Positions 1-5,496 of a stretch of 7,022 nucleotides of DNA are shown here, one piece after another. The stretch spans positions 1 to 7,022 of the forward strand of contig JARGOI010000124.1 in assembly GCA_029212275.1 (NCBI GenBank), in the 5' to 3' direction. The DNA comes from Thalassolituus sp. Its GTDB lineage: Bacteria; Pseudomonadota; Gammaproteobacteria; Pseudomonadales; Oceanobacteraceae. The notes under the pieces are model-generated. The model was not told the DNA's origin, did no database searches, and was given only the letters and a program-made list of their open reading frames with translations. A program made the translations under genes and the position numbers. Numbering within the stretch: position 1 is the stretch's first letter; each line of letters opens with the position of its first letter.

Positions 1-514
1 TTGCTGCTTCGACTGCAGCCTTCGATACCTGAACCTGTGCAACGCGGGCATTTTTCTCAGAAGATGCATCATCATAGTCTTTACGCGAAACAGCACCTCC
101 GTTTACCAGACGGCTAATACGCTCGTAATTGCGGCTTGCCTGGAACGCCTGAGCTTCTGCCTGTCGTAATTGCGCTTGTGCACTATCAAGCACAACCTGG
201 TAGGGCCGCGGATCGATTTGAAATAACATCTGTCCTTTCTGAACCAGACTTCCCTCCGGCACCGTAACAGATTCGATTGCCCCTCCTACCCTGGGGCGTA
301 GCTCCACTGTTTTAATAGCCGCTAAAGAACCGGTAAATTCAGCAGAAGGTATAATATTCCGTGATACGGCAACAGCCACGGGTACCTGTGGACCTGCAGG
401 CGCATTTGCAGTTTTTTTTTGCGTTTCGCTTGCATCATCATTTGCAAGTACCACTTCTGTATTGGCTGTCACTGCAACTGCCATCAGCAATATCCCAACT
501 TTCATTTTCATCAT
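1..514 (-). CDS. RND efflux periplasmic adaptor (membrane fusion protein), N-terminal part, cut by window edge
   Basis: The 171 visible residues have the standard order of an AcrA/MexE/OqxA-like adaptor, which links an inner-membrane RND pump to an outer-membrane channel in the periplasm. Residues 1-24 form a signal peptide (basic start, hydrophobic core, likely cleavage after VLA24). It has no lipobox cysteine, so the protein is probably not a lipoprotein. Residues 45-105 hold the beta-barrel and lipoyl-like segment, with the family signature around RPRVGGAIESV and the ending QIDPRPYQ. An alanine- and glutamine-rich helical hairpin starts near residue 108. ATGs at 514, 511 and 505 are all in frame; AAAGGA at 520-525 suits either of the first two. 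A run of nine A (coding strand, bases 412-420) lies at codons 32-35. The rest of the gene, and presumably the pump gene, lie left of the window. The hydrophobic-drug branch is more likely than the metal branch, but the substrate is unknown. An IS630 copy begins about 60 bp upstream. Confidence 0.9.
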   Translation of the reverse strand, partial: MMKMKVGILLMAVAVTANTEVVLANDDASETQKKTANAPAGPQVPVAVAVSRNIIPSAEFTGSLAAIKTVELRPRVGGAIESVTVPEGSLVQKGQMLFQIDPRPYQVVLDSAQAQLRQAEAQAFQASRNYERISRLVNGGAVSRKDYDDASSEKNARVAQVQVSKAAVEAA

Positions 515-539
515 AACGATCCTTTCATTCACCAAAACT

Positions 540-556
540 CTTCGGCCAGTCCGAAG
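540..556 (-). other. Small hairpin in the 5' leader of the efflux adaptor gene
   Basis: CTTCGG and CCGAAG form a perfect 6-bp stem around a 5-base loop. It lies between the IS630 end and the ribosome-binding site of the adaptor gene, so it would be present in mRNA started at any promoter further upstream. It lacks a following long U run, so it is not a convincing terminator. A role in mRNA stability or translation is possible but unproven. Confidence 0.3.
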
Positions 557-568
557 TTGGCGTCTGTA

Positions 569-577
569 GTAATACCA
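569..577 (-). promoter_or_regulatory. Possible extended -10 at the left IS630 junction, facing the efflux gene
   Basis: Read on the minus strand, the IS end TTGG followed by the target TA and flank gives TGGTATTAC. This is a TGn extension plus a -10 matching TATAAT at 4 of 6 positions. No good -35 is seen 16-18 bases upstream inside the IS. Transcription would begin near 562 and give a leader of about 48 bases before the adaptor ATG. Weak evidence; the interest is that the IS has separated the gene from its probable original promoter. Confidence 0.3.
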
Positions 578-597
578 ATTGTCTTAAAAGTTTGATC
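575..597 (+). repeat. IS630 left inverted repeat
   Basis: The first seven bases CCAATTG are identical to the right end in inverted orientation. Over 23 bases the two ends match at 16 positions, including TTAA and TTGA blocks. The repeat is imperfect inside, as is usual for IS630. Confidence 0.8.
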
Positions 598-630
598 TAA
601 TAGTGGTATTCATATTCGAGTGATTTTGAT

Positions 631-1146
631 ATGCATACAGCCGACGACTTTAAACAATTAGCAAAGCAAACCTCCAACGGGCAACTGCGAACCCGCTATC
701 TAGCTTTGTATCATTTCAAGAATGGGGAAACACGAACCCAGATAGCAACTTACCTTGGGGTTGCCAGAGGCAGTGTTAATACCTGGGTATCCAACTATCT
801 GGCGCACGGACTTGAAGGTCTGCAATCCAAACCTAGTCCGGGTAGACCCTGTCAGCTCTCCGTCTCCCAGCGAGAACAGATCGCACATTTTATCAAAGAA
901 AATGCGGTTAAAAAGGAGGGGGGGCGTTTGATTGCACAGGATGTACGACAATACATTAGCGACACCTTCCAAATCGATTATCAGTTGCGAAACGTATACC
1001 GCATCATGGATGCGCTCGGTTTCAGTTGGATAACCAGTCGCTCTAAACACCCTAAACAATCACAACAAACCCAGGACACTTTTAAAAAATTTCCTGCTGG
1101 AAACGATCCTTCACACTCCCGGTCATCTTCCTCTGGATCGCGTTGA
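631..1146 (+). CDS. IS630 transposase, N-terminal DNA-binding half (first frame)
   Basis: Starts at ATG 631 and codes for about 153 residues of genuine transposase before the frame is lost near base 1090. Residues 18-60 form a helix-turn-helix (TRTQIATYLGVARGSVNTWV), followed by the PSPGRP linker. A second helical/winged domain follows (about residues 75-145), ending in the SRSKHPKQSQQ segment seen just before the catalytic domain in IS630 proteins. This half recognises the IS ends. From base 1093 the frame codes for a low-complexity serine/arginine tail that is out of frame with the family sequence and stops at 1146. Alone it could bind DNA but not catalyse transposition. The ribosome-binding site is weak. 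Confidence 0.85.
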   Translation: MHTADDFKQLAKQTSNGQLRTRYLALYHFKNGETRTQIATYLGVARGSVNTWVSNYLAHGLEGLQSKPSPGRPCQLSVSQREQIAHFIKENAVKKEGGRLIAQDVRQYISDTFQIDYQLRNVYRIMDALGFSWITSRSKHPKQSQQTQDTFKKFPAGNDPSHSRSSSSGSR

Positions 1147-1660
1147 CGTCTGGTTTCAAGACGAAGCACGATTCGGTCAGCAAAATCAGACGTCCAGAAT
1201 ATGGGCAGCCAAGGGCAGCAGGCCAAGAGTAGTAAAGCAACAGCAATTCGATTATGGCTATGTCTTTGGGGCGGTGTGTCCGAGCAATGGTAATACTCAG
1301 GCGCTTATCAGCCCTCTTGTGAATAAAGAGGTGATGAAGCAGCATCTGAAATTAATAAGTGAAGCGACAGAGCCTGGGCGTCATGCCGTTGTTGTAATGG
1401 ATGGCGCGGGCTGGCATACGATCGATACGGCCAGCCCATTTACCAATGTCAGTCTGTTAAAACTCCCACCTTATTCTCCGGAGCTGAACCCGATGGAGCA
1501 AGTATGGCAATGGTTACGGCAACGTTGCTTATCAAACCGCGTATTTCGAGGTTACGAAGAAATAGTGGAACAGGTCTCTCGCGCTTGGAATACATTCATT
1601 GCGGATGTTGAACGAGTCAAAAATCTCTGTTGGAGAGAGTGGATAAAGTTGGTCAATTAA
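1082..1660 (+). pseudogene. IS630 transposase, C-terminal DDE catalytic half (second frame)
   Basis: The sequence resumes one base later in frame (net +1) at FLLETILHTPGHL and runs to TAA 1660. It carries all three catalytic residues of the IS630/Tc1 type: Asp in WFQDEARF (codon at 1160), Asp in VVMDGAGWH (codon at 1400) and Glu in PPYSPELNPMEQVW (codon at 1496). It therefore looks intact apart from the shift. The first ATG in this frame is at 1274, after the first catalytic Asp, so independent translation from there would give an inactive fragment. A full enzyme of about 342 residues would need one base skipped in the T3A6T3 stretch (1081-1092). That could come from slippage or recoding, or the shift may be an inactivating mutation; the sequence alone cannot tell which. 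Confidence 0.82.
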
Positions 1661-1673
1661 TTAATGCAATTGG
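1651..1673 (+). repeat. IS630 right inverted repeat
   Basis: Ends in CAATTGG, the complement of the left end, and includes the AATTAATTAAT stretch immediately before it. The transposase stop codon at 1658-1660 lies inside this repeat, so the gene and the end overlap. Confidence 0.8.
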
Positions 1674-1679
1674 TATAAT
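1671..1679 (+). promoter_or_regulatory. Perfect extended -10 made at the right IS630 junction, firing rightward
   Basis: The IS ends in TTGG, and the target TA plus flank continue as TAAT, so the junction reads TGGTATAAT, an exact match to the extended -10 consensus. The nearest -35-like hexamer (TTGGTC, 1649-1654) has a 19-base spacer and is weak. A transcript would start near 1686, run against the MerR-type promoter and the terminator, and then be antisense to the molybdopterin gene. Activity is inferred only. Confidence 0.4.
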
Positions 1680-1686
1680 TTCTTAC

Positions 1687-1717
1687 AGGCTAAAGCTTGT
1701 AGTAACTGGAAGGTCAA
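1687..1717 (-). promoter_or_regulatory. MerR-family-type promoter and operator, facing the efflux gene
   Basis: On the minus strand there is a -35 TTGACC, a 19-base spacer, and a -10 TAGCCT. The unusually long 19-base spacer is the hallmark of promoters activated by MerR-family regulators such as CueR, HmrR and SoxR, which twist the DNA to bring the two hexamers into line. The spacer and -35 edge carry an imperfect palindrome of the form CTT-nn-AGT-n-ACT-nn-AAG (1696-1712). The left part ACCTTCC matches the CueR-type half site; the right half is degenerate. The -10 resembles the TAACCT of the E. coli copA promoter. Transcription would start near 1680, only about six bases before the IS630 end. 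Without the IS the leader to the adaptor ATG would be about 65 bases. No MerR-family gene is in the window, so the inducer is unknown. Confidence 0.5.
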
Positions 1718-1832
1718 GGGGGAGGATGATAAAAACTTAGAAAGATCGCACTGATAAAATTGATTAAATCGGCTATTGAGGTGAATTCGTACAAAAAATT
1801 GAAAATTGTTTAAAACATAATGTTATTCATAG
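1718..1832. other. AT-rich non-coding spacer
   Basis: No plausible gene, RNA or repeat was seen. A GGAGG followed by ATG near 1721-1728 leads only to a four-codon frame and is not meaningful. The stretch separates the terminator of the oxidoreductase gene from the MerR-type promoter, so the oxidoreductase and efflux genes are separate transcription units. Confidence 0.6.
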
Positions 1833-1861
1833 AAAAAATCAGGCCACTGAAATGGCCTGAT
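1833..1861 (-). terminator. Intrinsic terminator of the molybdopterin oxidoreductase gene
   Basis: A perfect 9-bp stem (ATCAGGCCA with TGGCCTGAT, 1838-1846 and 1853-1861) closes a 6-base loop and is followed on the minus strand by six T. It begins 29 bases after the stop codon of the oxidoreductase. The form is that of a strong Rho-independent terminator. Confidence 0.92.
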
Positions 1862-1890
1862 GTAAAGGATGCTAATAGCTAGTACTTACC

Positions 1891-4800
1891 TCAAGCATCA
1901 ATCGTGATATCACCGGCAGGAATGCACTGACATGTCAAACATGCCCCCTCATCAGAGGGCTCCACACCATTCAGATGCTGTACGTTCCCTGCAATCACCC
2001 TAGTTGAACAGCTTTCACATTGTCCAACACGACAACCACTAGGCATTTGAATCCCAAGCTTTTCCCCAAAATTAAGTAGAGTACCTTTATCCGTGGTCCA
2101 AATCTCTGTTCTTCCTGATTTTGCAAAAATGACTTTATGACGTAATGAGGGATCATTATTTATTTTTGCTGGAGAACGAAATATCTCGTAGAAAATAGCA
2201 AATGCAGGTACACCTCTCTCCTGAAGCCCTCGCGATATCGCATCCATCATAGGCTGCGGACCACACATGTAATAACGAGCATTATTCTCAATAAGATATG
2301 CCTCGACATCTCCCGCACCAACGTAACCAGCTCTATCATAATCCAATCCTGGAATATCACAGTCGAGGGGCTGATTGTAGATATTAATTACTTTAAGCCT
2401 GTCAATAGACGCATTTAGCTCCGCAATTCTTTTCTTAAACGCATGTAGCCTACTATTTTGATTAGCATAGAAAAGCCAGATCTCCGGACCTTCCGCTTGG
2501 GGGTTAATAGACTCCAGATAGGAAATGAATGGAGTAATTCCAATACCGCCAGCAAAGATTACGACAGGCTGGACGGCATTGAGCGGGACAATGAAATTCC
2601 CCCCAGGAGGGGTAAGTTCAACATCCTTGCCTATCTGCAAATGCGTGTTTATGTAGGATGACATTATTCCTTCAACATACTCACCTTTCTCATCAGTCGC
2701 TTTCTGATGACGGACAGAAATGGAATAGGTTTTACGGTCATGAACAAACGCAGGGCCTGTCAGCGAATACGCCCGGGTAACGATCTCTTCAGAATCGCTC
2801 ATCGGACAACAGCTAACAGTGATATGCTGGCCCGGTTCATAATCAGGTAAGTAGCCTTCACTGTTCGATTGGAAGGTAATTGTCGTAACATTATCTGCTT
2901 CTTTTTTCAGTTCAATGACTTTGAATGTTTTACGACCTTCCCAGGGGCGCCTTATCAGCTCAAAATCATTCAAGCGGCGAATGCGGCAGCGGAATGAACG
3001 CAAAGGTAAAGCACCGCTGACTGGATCATAGCTATCACCGCTGATTAAACTATTGTAATTGCTACTGTACTCACCTTTAACCGGGTATGAAGGTTTGCCA
3101 AAATCAGGACAAGCCTGCCACCACCCAAACTCAGCAATTACAGTTTCATGAGAGAGTTTGGCTTCCACTTTTGCTCTAAATCGAGCAAGACCTGCTCTCG
3201 TTTCAATTTCTACCCAATCCCCCGTCTTGATACCTTCTTCGTCAGCCAGAGTTGCCGAAATGTCTACCGTTGGATAAGGTGCTTTTTTTCGTAGGCTAGT
3301 CAGGCTTCGATGTTGGCTATGACAGAAGAATCCGCTTTTAACGGATGTCAGCATTAATGGATAATCAGGATCGTTGCGCTGGTATTCTTGCGGCTGTACA
3401 TACTCAGGTAAAGGATTGTAACCATAGTGATGAAGGATCTCAGAGTAAAACTCTGCACGTTTTGTTTCTGTATTGAAACCTGCCAGATATCCACTATTTG
3501 GGTCTCTGAAAGCATATTTTCTGACTTTATGCTCAAGCGGGATATCGTAACCTTCTGGCTTATTTCTGAGCATCTCAACAGTCAAACCTAATGGTTCTAG
3601 TTGATAATTCCAGGCTGCCTCAATATTGCCGTCGAAGAACGCTTCATTCATTCCTAACCGGCATGCAAGATCGAAAACAATCTCAAGGTCGGAACGGCTT
3701 TCACCGCGCGGAGAGACCATTTTTTTTCTCAACTGAATGTGGTCCTGAGCAGCAGCACTACTTTCAAACCCGGTTCTTAGGCCTTCGCGCTCCCAGGCAG
3801 TGTTAACTGGCAGAAGGATATCAGCATACTTTGATGTAGGCGTTTCAAACAAATCTACATGGGCATAAAACTCAAGCGCCTCAAGCGCCTGTTGTCCGAG
3901 AGAAGTATCACTTTGTGAAAGTAATATGTTGGCACCAAAGCCAATTAACCCGCGAATTTTATAGGGTGTACCTTCTAATACTGAATGCCAGATATCCTGA
4001 GAATGAACCCAACCTTGTGAAGGCGGCCCGATAGGCCTTTCTTCAAGGCCTAATGCTTTATCCCATTGTGATTTAGGCATCAATGTCGGTGAATTAACCA
4101 CATTTACCGGGTGGCTGGCATAGATTCGATTACATCCTTCCTGATCGAAACAACCGGTTAAAGCATACAGTGTCGCAATCGCACGTTCTGTTTGGGTGGC
4201 ATTAGTGTGTTGAGCCACTCCAGACCAACTGTGGTAGGCGATTTTCTTGGCCCCGGCAATCAAACTCGCAGCGGCTTCAATTGACGCAACAGATACCCCG
4301 GTGATACGGCTTACGTTTTCTGGGTCATAATTAGCCAACATATCTTTAAAAGATGAAAACGCCGTTTGGCAGGAAATTTTTGCACCATCAGCTATTGCGA
4401 CTTCAACATTGCCCTCAAGTGCAGCTGTAGGCATCAGCGTTTCTTCAGTTCGAGTCTCGGAATCGATAAATGTGACTTGCTGGTTGTGTTCGTCCCAAAC
4501 TGTATAGCGATTACTGATGGCAAGTGGGTTAATATCTTTTTCCCGAAGAAAATAACCATTATCATTTCGAACCAACAAAGGACCATTAGTCCAGTTTCGA
4601 ACAAACTCATGATTAAACAGGTTTCGTTCTACCAGGAGATGGCTTAACCCCAAAGCTAATGCACCGTCAGTTCCAGGATTGACATCAAGCCAGGCATTTG
4701 CTTCTTTCGCTAAGGGTGTCGGGCGAGGATCCACGACAATCAGTTTTGCGCCGTTATTTCGACCAGTACCAATCGCACTAGCCTGGGCAAGCCAAGTATT

Positions 4801-5331
4801 CGCGGGGTTATGCCCCCAAAGAAGAATAAGATCGGCATGGGAATAATCAGCAACAGGAATGCCGCAGCCAAAGGTCCATCGATGTGCAACGTCTTTATGC
4901 CAGTTACATATCTCAGTTCCATAGCTGGTATTTGGGCTGCCATAGATACGAACAAATCGCTCTAACCATTCAATTGCATCACTGAGGGGGGTACCGCTTG
5001 GGCTCGTAAAGCCGAAAGCGACAGATTCAGCTCCATCCTCTCGTTTAAATTTTTCCAGTTGTCCGGCTATCGTTGACATAGCCTCTTCCCAACTTATACG
5101 TTGCCAGCCCGGATCCTCTGCACCTTTAGGATGAGTTCTCTTCATCGGGTACAGAATTCTATTTGCGCTGTCCACCAGCTCAGGTGCCGCTTTCCCCTTC
5201 ATACACATGGCCTTACCATTAGGGTGTTCAGGGTTAGCCCGTACCTTGATCAGGTGGTCATTTGCTACTTCACTCAGCGTCCCACACCGCGAACGGCAAA
5301 GTGTGCAATATCCGGGAATAATATCTGACAT
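1891..5331 (-). CDS. Self-contained molybdopterin oxidoreductase fused to a flavin/NAD(P)H reductase and 2Fe-2S ferredoxin domain
   Basis: The 1146-residue protein has three modules. (a) Residues 5-785 are a DMSO-reductase-superfamily molybdopterin enzyme: C9, C12, C16 and C43 (C-x2-C-x3-C-x26-C, then K45) bind 4Fe-4S. C142 in GTEICNWHK is the likely Mo ligand, and residues about 656-785 form the C-terminal cofactor-binding barrel. (b) Residues 796-1060 are a ferredoxin-reductase-like module with flavin motif RAYSL (853-857), nucleotide motif GGIGITP (928-934) and MCGP (1022-1025). (c) Residues 1065-1146 are a plant-type 2Fe-2S domain with C1100, C1105, C1108 and probably C1134. The flavin-NAD-2Fe2S order is that of phthalate dioxygenase reductase and VanB. 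There is no Tat signal, so it should be cytoplasmic and exchange electrons with NAD(P)H without partners. The substrate is unknown. ATG 5331 is preferred: GAGG lies six bases upstream. An in-frame GTG at 5343 overlaps that site and would add four residues. Confidence 0.93.
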   Translation of the reverse strand: MSDIIPGYCTLCRSRCGTLSEVANDHLIKVRANPEHPNGKAMCMKGKAAPELVDSANRILYPMKRTHPKGAEDPGWQRISWEEAMSTIAGQLEKFKREDGAESVAFGFTSPSGTPLSDAIEWLERFVRIYGSPNTSYGTEICNWHKDVAHRWTFGCGIPVADYSHADLILLWGHNPANTWLAQASAIGTGRNNGAKLIVVDPRPTPLAKEANAWLDVNPGTDGALALGLSHLLVERNLFNHEFVRNWTNGPLLVRNDNGYFLREKDINPLAISNRYTVWDEHNQQVTFIDSETRTEETLMPTAALEGNVEVAIADGAKISCQTAFSSFKDMLANYDPENVSRITGVSVASIEAAASLIAGAKKIAYHSWSGVAQHTNATQTERAIATLYALTGCFDQEGCNRIYASHPVNVVNSPTLMPKSQWDKALGLEERPIGPPSQGWVHSQDIWHSVLEGTPYKIRGLIGFGANILLSQSDTSLGQQALEALEFYAHVDLFETPTSKYADILLPVNTAWEREGLRTGFESSAAAQDHIQLRKKMVSPRGESRSDLEIVFDLACRLGMNEAFFDGNIEAAWNYQLEPLGLTVEMLRNKPEGYDIPLEHKVRKYAFRDPNSGYLAGFNTETKRAEFYSEILHHYGYNPLPEYVQPQEYQRNDPDYPLMLTSVKSGFFCHSQHRSLTSLRKKAPYPTVDISATLADEEGIKTGDWVEIETRAGLARFRAKVEAKLSHETVIAEFGWWQACPDFGKPSYPVKGEYSSNYNSLISGDSYDPVSGALPLRSFRCRIRRLNDFELIRRPWEGRKTFKVIELKKEADNVTTITFQSNSEGYLPDYEPGQHITVSCCPMSDSEEIVTRAYSLTGPAFVHDRKTYSISVRHQKATDEKGEYVEGIMSSYINTHLQIGKDVELTPPGGNFIVPLNAVQPVVIFAGGIGITPFISYLESINPQAEGPEIWLFYANQNSRLHAFKKRIAELNASIDRLKVINIYNQPLDCDIPGLDYDRAGYVGAGDVEAYLIENNARYYMCGPQPMMDAISRGLQERGVPAFAIFYEIFRSPAKINNDPSLRHKVIFAKSGRTEIWTTDKGTLLNFGEKLGIQMPSGCRVGQCESCSTRVIAGNVQHLNGVEPSDEGACLTCQCIPAGDITIDA

Positions 5332-5360
5332 TGGAAACCTCACTACTAAAAACAGTTAAT

Positions 5361-5389
5361 ATTCTTTAAACTCAAGTTTCGGGATTCAA
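5361..5389 (-). promoter_or_regulatory. Possible hybrid promoter across the IS4 left end, facing the oxidoreductase gene
   Basis: On the minus strand TTGAAT (5384-5389, inside the IS) and AAGAAT (5361-5366, outside it) are 17 bases apart. Each matches consensus at 4 of 6 positions. A transcript would begin about 25 bases before the ATG. The optimal spacing and location make it worth listing, but in AT-rich DNA such a match can arise by chance. Confidence 0.27.
5369..5382 (+). repeat. IS4 left inverted repeat
   Basis: AACTCAAGTTTCGG is the exact inverted copy of the last 14 bases of the window. After two mismatches, the next four bases inward (TTCA) again match the right end. Confidence 0.88.
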
Positions 5390-5431
5390 ACCCAATAATA
5401 AAAGCCAAATAACATGATGATTTAAAAGAAG

Positions 5432-5496
5432 TTGATGTCTCATTGTGGTAAAATGCTTGTTGCATAGACAAAGCAAAAAACAACAAGAGACATCGA
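5432..5496 (+). promoter_or_regulatory. Leader hairpin that can hide the transposase ribosome-binding site
   Basis: Bases 5434-5441 (GATGTCTC) pair with 5487-5494 (GAGACATC). After a single bulged A, 5443-5446 (TTGT) pair with 5483-5486 (ACAA). A U-G and a U-A pair add two more at the base, giving 14 pairs. The downstream arm contains AAGAGA (5485-5490), the only ribosome-binding site for ATG 5497. The upstream arm lies before the predicted start point of the IS promoter, so only read-through RNA from outside would contain both arms. IS10 and IS50, of the same family, limit expression from external transcription in this way. The pairing is visible in the sequence; the function is inferred by analogy. 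Confidence 0.6.
5446..5454 (+). promoter_or_regulatory. Probable transposase promoter: extended -10
   Basis: TGGTAAAAT contains the TGn extension and a -10 matching TATAAT at 5 of 6 positions. No good -35 is present at 17 bases, so it would be an extended -10 promoter of modest strength. Transcription would begin near 5461, about 36 bases before the transposase ATG. The TG lies at the edge of the upstream arm of the leader hairpin, so the native mRNA would lack that arm. Confidence 0.45.

Larger units (their letters stand above)
573..1675 (+). mobile_element. IS630-family insertion sequence, complete, with TA target duplication
   Basis: The element proper runs 575-1673 (1099 bp), a normal size for IS630. 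It begins CCAATTG and ends CAATTGG, and a TA sits directly outside each end (573-574 and 1674-1675), matching the TA duplication typical of this family. The inner parts of the ends remain similar, 16 of 23 bases. It carries one transposase gene on the plus strand, broken into two frames. It sits between an efflux adaptor gene and a MerR-type promoter that probably served that gene. The exact end could differ by one or two bases because the flanks are AT-rich and resemble each other. Confidence 0.88.

Noticed and set aside
700..1345. Three minus-strand frames opposite the IS630 transposase
   Set aside because: They have no family-like sequence, overlap recognisable transposase coding, and lack ribosome-binding sites; they are shadows.
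1721..1740. Small gene after GGAGG near 1721
   Set aside because: The ATG is followed by only three more codons before TAG.
2458..2661. Small plus-strand frame inside the oxidoreductase, and similar frames at 3591-3806, 4366-4647 and 5101-5328
   Set aside because: All lie opposite well-conserved domains of the 1146-residue protein and show no recognisable protein features.
3720..3727. Eight-T run inside the oxidoreductase gene as a frameshift site
   Set aside because: The protein reads cleanly as a molybdopterin enzyme on both sides (RKKMVSPRG), and the run is only eight bases within lysine codons; no sign of recoding.
5332..5343. GTG at 5343 as the oxidoreductase start
   Set aside because: The GTG sits on the GAGG ribosome-binding site that is ideally spaced for ATG 5331, and the four extra residues are not part of the cofactor domain.
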